A stretch of DNA of 64,000 bases, from assembly GCF_030268225.1 (NCBI RefSeq), contig NZ_BSQG01000004.1:372001-436000 (forward strand), written 5' to 3'. The notes under the pieces are model-generated. The model was not told the origin of the DNA. It made no database searches and worked only from the letters and a program-made list of their open reading frames with translations. Positions within the stretch are counted from its first letter, which is position 1; the number at the start of each line of letters is the position of its first letter. Below are positions 45,578 to 54,271 of the stretch, piece by piece. Position numbers and translations under genes: made by a program. Source of the stretch: Nocardiopsis ansamitocini (lineage in GTDB: Bacteria > Actinomycetota > Actinomycetes > Streptosporangiales > Streptosporangiaceae).

Positions 45578-46444
45578 ATGCCCGACCTGATCCTGGCCAG
45601 CGCCCGCCGACTCCCCCGCCCGGTCCCCGAGACCGACCTGCTCGTGGCCGCACTGGACGCAGTGGGGCTGAGCGCCCAGGTGCGCGCCTGGGACGAGCCG
45701 CTGGACTGGGCCGAGATCCCTCTGGTCGTGGTGCGCACGCCCTGGGACTACGCCGGGCGCCACGGGGAGTTCCTGCAATGGACCCGGCACGTGGCAGAGG
45801 TGTCCCGGCTGCTCAACCCAGCGCCGCTCATCGAGTGGAACAGCCACAAGGGCTACCTGGTGGAACTGGCCGACAAGGGGGCTGCGGTGCTGCCCACCGC
45901 GCTGGTGCGCCGCGACGCCTCGCCCGGCCGGCAGGCCGAGGCGCTGCGCGCCTCCGGCACGGGCGAGGTCGTAATCAAACCCGCGGTGGGCGTGGGCGGC
46001 CACGGGGCGTTGCGTTCACCCGCCGACGATCCGCGGGCAGCAGACCACCTGGCCGCGCTGACCCGCGAAGGCGATGCGCTGATCCAGCCCTTCGCCCCCT
46101 CGGTCCTGGCCGACGGGGAGATCTCTCTGCTGTACTTCGGCGGACGCTTCAGCCACGCGGTGCGCAAGGTGCCCGCCTCGGGCGAGTACCGGGTCCACGA
46201 GCACCACGGCGGATCGGTCCTGGACCACACGCCCGATTCCCAGGAGCGCGCCGTGGCCGAACAGGCCCTGGGACTGGCACCGGAAACCACCGGCTACGCC
46301 CGGGTCGACCTGGTCCGGACCGCATCAGGACCGGCGGTGATGGAACTGGAACTGATCGAACCCGAACTGTTCCTGACCCGGGACGCCGGTGCCGCGTCCC
46401 GCTTCGCCGAGGTCCTGGCCGGCCATGCAGGCGCCCGGCGCTGA
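45578..46444 (+). CDS. ATP-grasp family ligase, substrate unknown
   Basis: 288 residues from ATG 45578 (GAGGAGCACC before it). The ATP-grasp fold is seen in the ATP-binding GEVVIKPAVGVGGHGA loop (residues about 130-146), IQPFAPSVLADGEISLLYFGG and the metal-binding MELELIEPELFL near the C-terminus. It resembles the RimK/glutathione-synthetase class and the group containing the cycloserine enzyme DcsG, but the partner amino acid or carboxylate is not predictable. Divergent from the globin gene. Confidence 0.78.
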   Translation: MPDLILASARRLPRPVPETDLLVAALDAVGLSAQVRAWDEPLDWAEIPLVVVRTPWDYAGRHGEFLQWTRHVAEVSRLLNPAPLIEWNSHKGYLVELADKGAAVLPTALVRRDASPGRQAEALRASGTGEVVIKPAVGVGGHGALRSPADDPRAADHLAALTREGDALIQPFAPSVLADGEISLLYFGGRFSHAVRKVPASGEYRVHEHHGGSVLDHTPDSQERAVAEQALGLAPETTGYARVDLVRTASGPAVMELELIEPELFLTRDAGAASRFAEVLAGHAGARR

Positions 46445-46590
46445 GCGAACCCGCTTCCGGGCATACTCCTGACCACTCGCCTGCCCGGCGGTGGTGATGG
46501 TTCTCGCCACCGCGGGTAGGTCACCATGAACGTCACGCCCACCGCGCCCGAAGGCGGCACGGGCCCCACGAGCGCGGAGTCTGATCAGCC

Positions 46591-47931
46591 ATGGCAGTGG
46601 TGGCCGTCCTCATCTTCATCGGTACGCTCGCGCTGGTGATCTGGCAGCCCAAGGGGCTGGGCATCGGCTGGAGCGCGCTGGGCGGCGCCGCAACGGCGGT
46701 GGCGGCGTCGGTGGTGCACCTCAGCGACATCCCCGACGTGGTGGGCATCGTCGGCAACGCCACCCTGGCCTTCGTCGCGATCGTCATCATCTCGTTGCTG
46801 TTGGACGCGTCCGGTTTCTTCGAATGGGCGGCACTGCACGTGGCGCGGTGGGGTCGGGGACGCGGAACAGCACTGTTCGTTCTCGTGGTGCTGCTGGGCT
46901 CGGCGACCTCGGCGCTCTTCGCCAACGACGGGGCGGCACTGATCCTGACCCCCATCGTCGTACAGATCGTCCTGGCCCTGAAGTTCCCGCCCGGTGCGGC
47001 GCTGGCGTTCGTGATGGCCACCGGGTTCATCGCCGACACCGCGAGCCTTCCGCTGGTGGTGTCCAACCTGGTCAACATCATCACCGCCGACTTCTTCGGG
47101 ATCGGATTCACCCGCTACGCGGTGGTGATGACACCCGTCGGATTGGTGGCGACAGCCGCGAGCCTCGCGGTGCTCCTGCTGTATTTCCGCCGTTCGATTC
47201 CCGCGACCTACGCGATGGACGCACTGCCCGCACCGGACACCGCCATCGGCGACCGGCTGACGTTTCGCGCGGGGTGGGTCGTACTGGCGCTGCTGCTGGC
47301 CGGCTATTTCGCCGCGGAGCAAGCGGGGGTCCCCCTGTCTGTGGTCGCCGGCCTCGGGGCGTTCGCGCTGGCCGCTGTGGCCGCGCGTCGACCGGCCGTC
47401 CTGTTCGCCCGGTTGGATGCGGACCGCCCTGCCGTCCGGCCCGTCGACGTGGGCCGGGTCGTGCGCGAGGCTCCTTGGCAGATCGTGCTGTTCAGCATCG
47501 GGATGTACCTGGTGGTCTATGGCCTGCGCAACCAGGGGCTCACCGACGAGCTCGCCCGGCTCTTCGCGTTCTTCGGCGACCACGGCGTGCTCGCCGCCGC
47601 CCTGGGGGTGGGCGTCGTCGTGGCCCTGCTGGCCTCGATCATGAACAACCTGCCCGCCGTGCTGGTGGCGGCGCTGGCGATCGGCACGGTGGGCGCCACC
47701 GGTCCCATCCACGACGCCATGGTCTACGCCAACGTCATCGGCTCCGACCTGGGACCCAAGATCACCCCCATCGGCAGTCTGGCCACGCTGCTGTGGCTGC
47801 ACGTACTCGACCGCAAGGGAATGCACATCGGCTGGGGCCGCTACTTTCGCACCGGCGTCGTGCTCACCGTCCCGGTACTGCTCATCACACTGGTCGCCCT
47901 GGCCGGCTGGCTGACCGTACTCGGTCCCTGA
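46591..47931 (+). CDS. arsB: ArsB/CitMHS-type anion carrier (arsenite efflux candidate)
   Basis: 446 residues with about 11-12 membrane helices, close to ArsB (429). Patterns: [37 protein letters not shown] with the conserved [19 protein letters not shown], and [43 protein letters not shown] near the end. These match the arsenical pump family. No arsR or arsC is beside it, so arsenic efflux is inferred from the family. Start ATG 46591. Confidence 0.85.
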   Translation: MAVVAVLIFIGTLALVIWQPKGLGIGWSALGGAATAVAASVVHLSDIPDVVGIVGNATLAFVAIVIISLLLDASGFFEWAALHVARWGRGRGTALFVLVVLLGSATSALFANDGAALILTPIVVQIVLALKFPPGAALAFVMATGFIADTASLPLVVSNLVNIITADFFGIGFTRYAVVMTPVGLVATAASLAVLLLYFRRSIPATYAMDALPAPDTAIGDRLTFRAGWVVLALLLAGYFAAEQAGVPLSVVAGLGAFALAAVAARRPAVLFARLDADRPAVRPVDVGRVVREAPWQIVLFSIGMYLVVYGLRNQGLTDELARLFAFFGDHGVLAAALGVGVVVALLASIMNNLPAVLVAALAIGTVGATGPIHDAMVYANVIGSDLGPKITPIGSLATLLWLHVLDRKGMHIGWGRYFRTGVVLTVPVLLITLVALAGWLTVLGP

Positions 47932-47992
47932 ACAGCGCTCGGGCCCCGCCCCGGGGCGCCGACCGGGCCAACGAGCCGCGACGCCGATCGGG

Positions 47993-48823
47993 TCACAGGA
48001 TGCGGTGCGGCAGCACCGGCGGGGCCGGGCGGGCACGCCACTCCCGCGGATAGCCCAGGGACACCTCGTGGAAGCGGACCCCGTCGTGCACGGTGACGCG
48101 CGGGATGTGCAGGTGCCCGTAGACCACGGCTGCCGCGCGAAAGCGCCGGTGCCAGTCGGCGGTGTGCTCGGTACCGCACCACTGCGCGAACTCCGGGTAG
48201 TGCAGGATCCGGGTGGGCTCGCGGACCAGGGGATAGTGGTTGACCAGGACGGTGGACAGATCGGGATCACAGGCGGCGAGGCGGGCTGCCGTGGAGGCCA
48301 CCCGGGCCGCGCACCACGCCTGCCGGCTGAGGTAGGGGGAGGGGTCGAGGAGGAACTCGTCGGAACACACCACTCCCGTCTTGTGGGCGTAGGCCAGGGC
48401 CTCCTCCGGTGTACTGGTCCCCTCCGGACGCCAGGTGTAGTCGTAGAGCAGGAACAGCGGTGCCACGGTGACGGGGCCGCCCGCTCCCCGCCACACGGGG
48501 TAGTCGTCCTCGGGGGTGAGCACACCCAGGGAGCGGCACATCTCGACCAGCGCCAGGTAACGGTCCTCGCCCCTCGGCACGTCGGCCCGGTCGCGCGGCG
48601 ACCACAGTTCGTGGTTGCCGGGAACCCACACCACCTGGGCGAAGCGGTCGCGTAACTGCCGGAGCGCCCATTCGACGTCTTCGATGGTCTCGGCGACGTC
48701 CCCGGCGACCAGCAGCCAGTCCTCGGGGCCTTCCGGGCGGATCGTGTCCAGGACGGGGCGGTTGTCGCGGTGGCTGACATGCAGGTCACTGACGGCGAAC
48801 AGGACGGACGGGCGCGCGGCCAC
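47993..48823 (-). CDS. Calcineurin-like metallophosphoesterase
   Basis: 276 residues from GTG 48823 with GGGGAG upstream. All five metal motifs occur in order: SDLHVSH, GDVAETIEDVEW, GNHELW, NHYP and GHLHIP. It lacks a signal sequence and acts in the cytoplasm; the substrate is unknown. It converges on arsB with a 61-bp spacer and is divergent from the XRE regulator. Confidence 0.88.
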   Translation of the reverse strand: MAARPSVLFAVSDLHVSHRDNRPVLDTIRPEGPEDWLLVAGDVAETIEDVEWALRQLRDRFAQVVWVPGNHELWSPRDRADVPRGEDRYLALVEMCRSLGVLTPEDDYPVWRGAGGPVTVAPLFLLYDYTWRPEGTSTPEEALAYAHKTGVVCSDEFLLDPSPYLSRQAWCAARVASTAARLAACDPDLSTVLVNHYPLVREPTRILHYPEFAQWCGTEHTADWHRRFRAAAVVYGHLHIPRVTVHDGVRFHEVSLGYPREWRARPAPPVLPHRIL

Positions 48824-48977
48824 GGGCGGACTCCCCCACGGGTGGATCGGACAACGACTGACCTCGACGTTATCGGGATCGGGGCGCACGATACGCCCGC
48901 AGCGAAGCGCCATCGGCAGGAGGGGCGCCGGTGTCTAGACTGACGGCACCGTCCACCGGCCAGCAGCGGAAGGTCCC

Positions 48978-49328
48978 ATGAGCGATCGCATCCTGCACAT
49001 CGTGCCCGATCCCGCCCACGACGAGGAACCGTTGCTGCGCCACCTGATCGGTGACGCGCTGCGCCGTGTCCGGCAGGAGCAGGGACGCACCCTGCGCGAG
49101 GTCGCCGACGCCGCCCAGGTCTCCATGCCCTACCTCTCCGAGATCGAGCGGGGACGCAAGGAGCCCTCCTCGGAGGTACTGGCCGCCGTCTACCGCGCAC
49201 TCGACCTGCGGCTCATCGACCTGGTCGGCGACGTCGGCGAGCAACTGTCCCACCGCTTCGCGCCCGCCGCGCCGACGGCGCTTCCCGCGCCCCGCACCGG
49301 CCCGCAGGCGATGCTGCTGGCGGCCTGA
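48978..49328 (+). CDS. XRE-family regulator, PopR/ClgR-like
   Basis: 116 residues from ATG 48978 (GGAAGG 4 bases upstream). An XRE HTH fills residues about 20-80: [52 protein letters not shown], close to ClgR and PopR. The protein ends in MLLAA; PopR and ClgR in streptomycetes carry C-terminal Ala-Ala and are ClpP substrates. It converges on two clpP genes whose promoter holds two PopR-like boxes, so I infer it activates that operon and is itself degraded by the product. Confidence 0.85.
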   Translation: MSDRILHIVPDPAHDEEPLLRHLIGDALRRVRQEQGRTLREVADAAQVSMPYLSEIERGRKEPSSEVLAAVYRALDLRLIDLVGDVGEQLSHRFAPAAPTALPAPRTGPQAMLLAA

Positions 49329-49337
49329 CCTCCTCTC

Positions 49338-49373
49338 GCCCCCGTCCCCGTCTTCAGCGGTGGGAACGGGGGC
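49338..49373. terminator. Bidirectional hairpin between the XRE gene and clpP
   Basis: Arms GCCCCCGT (49338-49345) and ACGGGGGC (49366-49373) pair fully, with further CCC/GGG inside, between two converging stops. Confidence 0.65.
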
Positions 49374-49402
49374 ACTGCACCGTCACGACGGTGCTGGGCC
49401 GC

Positions 49403-50005
49403 TCAGCCGGCACGCAATGCGCCGTTGGGGATCACCTGGTCGATGATCCCGTACTCCTTCGCCTGCTCCGCGGTGAGGATCTTGTCCCGGTCGGTGTCCT
49501 CGCGCAGGGTCTGCACGCTCTGGCCGGTGTGCGCGGAAAGGATCGCCTCGACCTCGGCGCGGACCCGCAGGACCTCCGCCGCCTGGATCTCCAGGTCCGA
49601 CGCCTGCCCCTGGGCACTGCCGGAAGGCTGGTGCAGCAGTACCCGCGCGTGCCTCAGCGCCGAGCGCTTGCCGGGTGCGCCGGCAGCCAACAGCACGGCG
49701 GCGGCCGAGGCGGCCTGTCCCATGCAGACCGTGGCCACGTCGGGGCGCACATACTGGACGGTGTCGTAGATGGCGGTGAGCGCGGTCGCCGAACCGCCGG
49801 GCGAGTTGATGTAGAGGTGGATGTCCTGTTCGGCGCTCTCGGCCTCCAGGTGCAGCAACTGCGCCATCACCACGTTGGCCACCCCGTCGTCGATGGCGGT
49901 GCCCACGAAGATGATGCGCTCCGACAACAGTCGGCTGAACACGTCGTAGGCGCGTTCGCCGTTGGAGGTGCGCTCCACCACCGTGGGGATCGTGTAGGAG
50001 CTCAC
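49403..50005 (-). CDS. clpP: ATP-dependent Clp protease proteolytic subunit (second of a pair)
   Basis: 200 residues from GTG 50005. Catalytic Ser in [12 protein letters not shown], His in RVLLHQPSG, Asp in [17 protein letters not shown]. The usual oligomer contact region IYINSPGG-like [18 protein letters not shown] is intact. It overlaps the upstream clpP stop by 3 bp (GTGA arrangement), so the two subunits are made together and probably form a mixed tetradecamer. The partner ATPase (ClpX or ClpC) is elsewhere. Confidence 0.93.
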   Translation of the reverse strand: MSSYTIPTVVERTSNGERAYDVFSRLLSERIIFVGTAIDDGVANVVMAQLLHLEAESAEQDIHLYINSPGGSATALTAIYDTVQYVRPDVATVCMGQAASAAAVLLAAGAPGKRSALRHARVLLHQPSGSAQGQASDLEIQAAEVLRVRAEVEAILSAHTGQSVQTLREDTDRDKILTAEQAKEYGIIDQVIPNGALRAG

Positions 50006-50673
50006 GCGTCCTCCCCGGCGGTCGCGCCGTTGTCCACGGACCGGCCGACGAAGCCGTAGCCCCGCGAATCGGCGAAACCCACCGCGGCGGCGGAGTCCAC
50101 GACGTGGTCCACGATCCCGTAGTCCCGTGCCTGCTCGGCGGTGAACCAGCGGTCCCGGTTGCTGTCGCGGGTGATCGTCTCCACGCTCTGGCCGGTGTGC
50201 GCGGCGATGCGCTCCTGCATGACGGCTCGGGTGTGGGCAAGGTTCTCGGCCTGGATGGCGATGTCGGCGGCCGTCCCGCCCAGTCCGCCGGAGGGCTGGT
50301 GCATCATGATCCGGGCGTGGGGCAGGCTGTAGCGCTTGCCCGCGGTGCCCGCGCACAGCAGGAATTGGCCCATGCTCGCCGCCAGTCCCATGGACAGTGT
50401 CGAAACGTCGTTGGGGATGAAGTTCATGGTGTCGTAGATGGCCAACCCGGCGCTGATGGAACCGCCCGGCGAGTTGATGTAGAGGTGGATGTCGTTGCGG
50501 GAGTCCTCCGCCGACAGCAGCAGTAGTTGCGCGCAGACGCGGTTGGCGACGGGGTCGTCGACCTGCTCGCCCAACACGACGATCCGGGCGTGCAGCAGGC
50601 GGGCCGCCAACTGGTCGTCGAAGGGCTGTGCGGCGGCGACCGCTCCCTCCAGGCGCTGGGTGATCGGTGCCAT
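50002..50673 (-). CDS. clpP: ATP-dependent Clp protease proteolytic subunit (first of a pair)
   Basis: 223 residues from ATG 50673, with AGGAGG 5 bases upstream. Catalytic residues: Ser in [12 protein letters not shown], His in RIMMHQPSG, Asp in [17 protein letters not shown]. It has a longer C-terminus ([16 protein letters not shown]) than typical ClpP. With the next gene it corresponds to the ClpP3/ClpP4 type of streptomycetes rather than the housekeeping ClpP1/P2, judged by the PopR-like boxes at 50752-50781 and the PopR-like gene at the 3' side. Confidence 0.92.
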   Translation of the reverse strand: MAPITQRLEGAVAAAQPFDDQLAARLLHARIVVLGEQVDDPVANRVCAQLLLLSAEDSRNDIHLYINSPGGSISAGLAIYDTMNFIPNDVSTLSMGLAASMGQFLLCAGTAGKRYSLPHARIMMHQPSGGLGGTAADIAIQAENLAHTRAVMQERIAAHTGQSVETITRDSNRDRWFTAEQARDYGIVDHVVDSAAAVGFADSRGYGFVGRSVDNGATAGEDA

Positions 50674-50751
50674 GGTGTCCTCCTGATGGTGGCCGGACCC
50701 GTTCCGGCTCACCACCAGGCTCACCGCTGGAGCACTCCCGGTGGAAGCGAA

Positions 50752-50781
50752 TCTGCCCTGGGGAGATCTGCTACGGGCAGA
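50752..50781 (-). promoter_or_regulatory. Two adjacent PopR-like boxes upstream of the clpP pair
   Basis: TCTGCC-N3-GGGAGA (50752-50766) and TCTGCT-N3-GGCAGA (50767-50781) are directly abutting 15-bp repeats, each one base from the motif TCTGCC-N3-GGCAGA that I recall as the binding site of PopR before clpP3-clpP4. They lie 79-108 bp ahead of the first clpP start, a normal activator position. Confidence 0.75.
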
Positions 50782-50795
50782 CGACGGCCGGCCCT

Positions 50796-52634
50796 TCAGC
50801 GCCCGGCGCGCCCCCCGGCCACCGTCAGCCCGTCCGGCACCCGGTCGACACGATCGCCCGGCCGGGCCGTACCGGAGCGACGCCGCTGCCGAGCGGGACC
50901 GCGCGGGGGCAGGGTGGACAGGGTGACCGCCAGGGCGCCCAGGAGGGCGAGTCCGCCCGCTGGGGCCAGCGCGGCCCACGGTGCGCGCTCGACGTAGCCC
51001 ATCCCCTCGGCCAGGACCAGACCCCACTCGGGAGCGGGCGGCCGGGCGCCCAGGCCGAGGAAACTGAGCGAGGCCAGGGCCAAGGCGATCCCCGACAGCC
51101 GCACCAGCGCGTGCCGCAGGACGAAGGGCAGCACGTTGGGCAGTACCTGGGTTCGGTAGATCCACCAGGTGGAGGCACCGAGGGTCCGGCAGGCCTCGAC
51201 GTATCCGGTGGCCAACTGTTCGCGCACCAGAGCCGAGGTGTGGGCGGCCAGCGGTGCCCAGGAGGTCGCCGCCACGGCCACGGCCGCCCCCAGAGCGCTC
51301 GGCCCCAGGGCCGCGGTGGTGACGAGGCCGGCGACAATGGGCGGCATCGCGTTGACGACCTCCACCGGCCCTCGACTGATCAGGGGGAACATTCCCAGGA
51401 GCAGTCCCACGGCCAGGACCGCGACGGTGACGGCCCCGGCCGTGGCGATGGTGCCTGCCGCACCGTGACCGACCCGCGCCAGGACGTCGCGCCCCAACGC
51501 GTCGGCGCCGAAGGGCAATGCCCAGGAGGGAGGTGCCAGCCGCATGGAGGTGTCCACCGCCTCGGGGTCGCGCAGCAGGCCGGCGACGATCACCACGCCC
51601 AGCACCGCGGCGATGGCCACCGGCAGTGCGCGGCGCAGTCGGCTGTCGGAGGGCGGGGGCGGCGGTGCTCCGGAGAGTGCGGCCCCGCGCAGCGCCGGCC
51701 CGATCACGATGAGCTGAGCGAGCGCGGCCAGGGCCCCGGCTGCGACACCCAACAGCAGCAGTATCAGCACGCATGCCTGGAGGACCGGCAGGTCCTGGAC
51801 GATGGCCGCGCCCACGGCCGTGCGGCCGATACCGGGCACCGCGAACAGCGTCTCCACGGTGACGGCTCCGCCGACCAGGGACACCACGACGAGGGCGAAC
51901 TGGGGGAACAGCGCGGGCAGGGCGCGGGCGAGTCCGCCGGCGACCACCCGGGTGCTGCGGAACCGCAGGGCCTGCCAGGTCTGGTTCCACTGCTCGCCGA
52001 ACGCACCGGTCAATCCGTCGTCGACCAGGCGGGCGAGGAGGCCGCCGGCCGGGATCCCCATGGCCAGGGCGGGCAGCACCATGTTCGCGGGACCGTTCCA
52101 GCCGTAGGGCGGCAGCCAGCCCAGCCATACCGAGACCACAACGAGCAGCGCCGAGGCGATGAGGAACTCCGGGGTGGCGGTGAGCAGGGCGGCGGTGAAA
52201 CCGGTGCCTTCGCGCCGTCTGCCGCGCGAACCGGCGTGCAGGGTCGGCAGGACGAGCAGGGCCGCCAGGAACAGGGCCACGGCCAGTGCGCCGCTCATCA
52301 GGGTGAGGGAGACCCCGAGGTTGGCCCAGAGTCCGTCCAGGACGGGGCGGCCCGACACCCAGGAGGTTCCGGGGTCGCCGCGCAGGAGGCCGTCCAGCCA
52401 GCGACCGAGCAGGGCGAGGGGGCCGTCCTCCAGGTCGAGGCGCCTGCGCACGGCCTCGACCGCCTCGGCGTCGAGATCGCGGTCGGCGGACCCCGCGCGC
52501 AGGATGGTCCGGGCGGGGTCGCGGCCCGACCACCAGGGCAGGGTTCCCAGGACGAGGAGCAGCAGCCCGACCGCGACGACCCGGCTGACGGCGACGATCA
52601 GCCATGGAGGCGGCCGGAGGTGGTCAAGGCGCAC
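50796..52634 (-). CDS. Fused DppB-DppC type ABC permease
   Basis: 612 residues from GTG 52634; GTG 52682 is an alternative. Two complete peptide/nickel-type permease halves sit in one chain. Residues about 15-315: a first helix, then a long outer loop, and helices ending in FAVPGIGRTAVGAAIV. Residues about 330-590: RLAPPSWALPFGADALGRDVLARV, with the EAA loop YVEACRTLGASTWWIYRTQVLPNVLPFV and LSFLGLGARPPAPEWG. In most bacteria these are separate DppB and DppC. It follows the binding lipoprotein by 4 bp; no ATPase gene is adjacent. Predicted to form the import channel for a metal-chelate or peptide. Confidence 0.85.
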   Translation of the reverse strand: MRLDHLRPPPWLIVAVSRVVAVGLLLLVLGTLPWWSGRDPARTILRAGSADRDLDAEAVEAVRRRLDLEDGPLALLGRWLDGLLRGDPGTSWVSGRPVLDGLWANLGVSLTLMSGALAVALFLAALLVLPTLHAGSRGRRREGTGFTAALLTATPEFLIASALLVVVSVWLGWLPPYGWNGPANMVLPALAMGIPAGGLLARLVDDGLTGAFGEQWNQTWQALRFRSTRVVAGGLARALPALFPQFALVVVSLVGGAVTVETLFAVPGIGRTAVGAAIVQDLPVLQACVLILLLLGVAAGALAALAQLIVIGPALRGAALSGAPPPPPSDSRLRRALPVAIAAVLGVVIVAGLLRDPEAVDTSMRLAPPSWALPFGADALGRDVLARVGHGAAGTIATAGAVTVAVLAVGLLLGMFPLISRGPVEVVNAMPPIVAGLVTTAALGPSALGAAVAVAATSWAPLAAHTSALVREQLATGYVEACRTLGASTWWIYRTQVLPNVLPFVLRHALVRLSGIALALASLSFLGLGARPPAPEWGLVLAEGMGYVERAPWAALAPAGGLALLGALAVTLSTLPPRGPARQRRRSGTARPGDRVDRVPDGLTVAGGRAGR

Positions 52635-52638
52635 GGGA

Positions 52639-54144
52639 TCAGCCCGCGGCACTGGTGTCGAGGCCGACGAGGAGCCGCTCACGGGGATCGAAGAGCGCTC
52701 CGGTCACGCCGGGCGCATTGCCCTGGATGACACGCTCGTGCAGCATCGGCACGGCGGCGCCGGTCCGCAGGATCGCGCGCTCGGCCTCAAGGACCAGGGT
52801 GCGGCGCCGGTCGAGGTCGGCCTCCTGTGCGGCGTCCGCGAGCAGGGTGTCGACCTCGTCGTCGCACAGGCCGGAGATGGCGAACCCGCCGTCGCAGGAG
52901 AAGTCGCTGACCAGGTAGGCAACCGGGTCGCCGGAGTCCAGGACGGTCGCGCGCGACAGGATGAACAGGTCGAACGCACCGTCCAGGGCGTCGGCCTCGA
53001 TCTGGGAGTACTCCCGGATCTCCAGTTGGACGTCGAATCCCGCGGCTTCCAGTTGCTGCTCCAGCGTGGCGGCGACCTCGGGGAGTTCGGCGCGGTCGCT
53101 GAAGGTGCCCAGGGTGAGGGGGACGTCGTCGGGGTCGGCTGCGTCGGTGGTGAACCGGGGCTCCGGACGTCCGGCGGACCAGGGCAGCGCCGGGCCCAAC
53201 AGGCCGGCGGCCCGGTCGGCGCGGGACTCGTAGATGTCGGCGACCAGTGGTGCGGGGTCGATCGCCTCGCGGACCGCGGCGCGCAGTCCCGGGTCGGCGA
53301 GAGGGCTGCTCTCCCGGGTGTTGAGGTAGAGGGTGTTGGTGCGCGGCATGGGTACCTCGCGGAAGGTGCCCTCCTGGAGCAACGAGGTCTGCGCGGGCGG
53401 GATGGCCTCGACGATGTCGGCCTCGCCGGTGCGCAGCGCAGCGGCGCGCGCGGTGCCGTCGGGAACGAAGGAGACGTCGATGCCGGAGGCGGAGGCGGTG
53501 CCGTTCCAGTAGTCGTCGTTGCGGTCCAGGGTGGCGCTGTCGCCGCCGCTGAGCGCGGTCAGCTCGAAGGGTCCGGTTCCGCGGCCGGTGGGGTCCACGG
53601 CCTGGCCGTCGTAGGCATCGGGTGCCAGGATGCTGAGTTGGGGGCTGGAGAGCCGCTGGGGCAGCAGGGGGTCGTCGGAGTTGCTGCGGATGACCACGGT
53701 GTCCCGGCCGACGGCCTGGATCTCCCATTCGACGCCGTCGAGGATGCGCGGCTTGGGCTCGGCCCGGGTGGCGGCGGTCAGGGCGGTGACCACCGTGTCG
53801 GTGGTCATGGGGGTGCCGTCGTGGAAGACGACGTCGTCGCGCAGGGTGAACTCCCAGGTCGTGGCGTCCACGCGTTCCCATCGGGCGGCCAGCATGGGGT
53901 GGGGGTCTCCTGGCTCGTCGAGTTGGACGAGCGTCTCGGCGATACCGAGCCGGGACAGTTTGAAGGCGTCGTCGGTGAAGGGGTTGAGCGCCGAACGGGG
54001 CGGCAGCAGCATGGCCACGGCCAGTCGGTCGTCGGCGGCAGGCGCCCCCGACCCGCTGAAGCAGCCTGATACGGCGAGCAGGGACAGTCCGGTGGCCATG
54101 GCGGTCGACGCACGGAGCAGCCGGGCGAGGGGATGGGCAGGCAT
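52639..54144 (-). CDS. ABC transporter substrate-binding lipoprotein (NikA/DppA-like)
   Basis: 501 residues from ATG 54144. The lipobox LLAVSGC (Cys28) predicts a lipoprotein. The mature part is a family 5 solute-binding protein: MLLPPRSALNPFTDDAFKLSRLGIAETLVQLDE, AARWERVDATTWEFTLRDDVVFHDGTP, DPLLPQRLS and the C-terminal FDLFILSRATVLD/FAISGLCDDEVDTLL. It is similar to nickel- and peptide-binding proteins; the ligand cannot be told from sequence. A Fur-family box stands 109 bp upstream, and the fused permease follows. Confidence 0.88.
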   Translation of the reverse strand: MPAHPLARLLRASTAMATGLSLLAVSGCFSGSGAPAADDRLAVAMLLPPRSALNPFTDDAFKLSRLGIAETLVQLDEPGDPHPMLAARWERVDATTWEFTLRDDVVFHDGTPMTTDTVVTALTAATRAEPKPRILDGVEWEIQAVGRDTVVIRSNSDDPLLPQRLSSPQLSILAPDAYDGQAVDPTGRGTGPFELTALSGGDSATLDRNDDYWNGTASASGIDVSFVPDGTARAAALRTGEADIVEAIPPAQTSLLQEGTFREVPMPRTNTLYLNTRESSPLADPGLRAAVREAIDPAPLVADIYESRADRAAGLLGPALPWSAGRPEPRFTTDAADPDDVPLTLGTFSDRAELPEVAATLEQQLEAAGFDVQLEIREYSQIEADALDGAFDLFILSRATVLDSGDPVAYLVSDFSCDGGFAISGLCDDEVDTLLADAAQEADLDRRRTLVLEAERAILRTGAAVPMLHERVIQGNAPGVTGALFDPRERLLVGLDTSAAG

Positions 54145-54252
54145 GAGGGTCTCTTCTACTTCTGGGCGGGGCCGGGGCAGGATCACCGCGCGGGCGGGGC
54201 CCGGCGACCGGAAAAACGGCATTGCGGACGAACAGCCACACCTTACAATGAA

Positions 54253-54271
54253 AACGACAATGATTGTCGTT
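54253..54271 (-). promoter_or_regulatory. Fur/Zur-family box before the binding-protein/permease unit
   Basis: AACGACAATGATTGTCGTT is an exact 19-bp palindrome, resembling the classical Fur box and the actinobacterial Zur box. It overlaps the stop codon of the MFS gene (54272-54270) and precedes the SBP start by 109 bp, so the downstream unit appears to have its own metal-regulated promoter. Confidence 0.75.

Noticed and set aside
47943-47957. Small CCCCG/CGGGG hairpin between arsB and the phosphoesterase gene
   Set aside because: Only six base pairs with a 3-base loop; too weak to call a terminator in GC-rich DNA.
52159-54069. 636-codon plus-strand frame opposite the binding lipoprotein
   Set aside because: Shadow caused by GC bias; the minus-strand protein has a lipobox and family 5 pattern.
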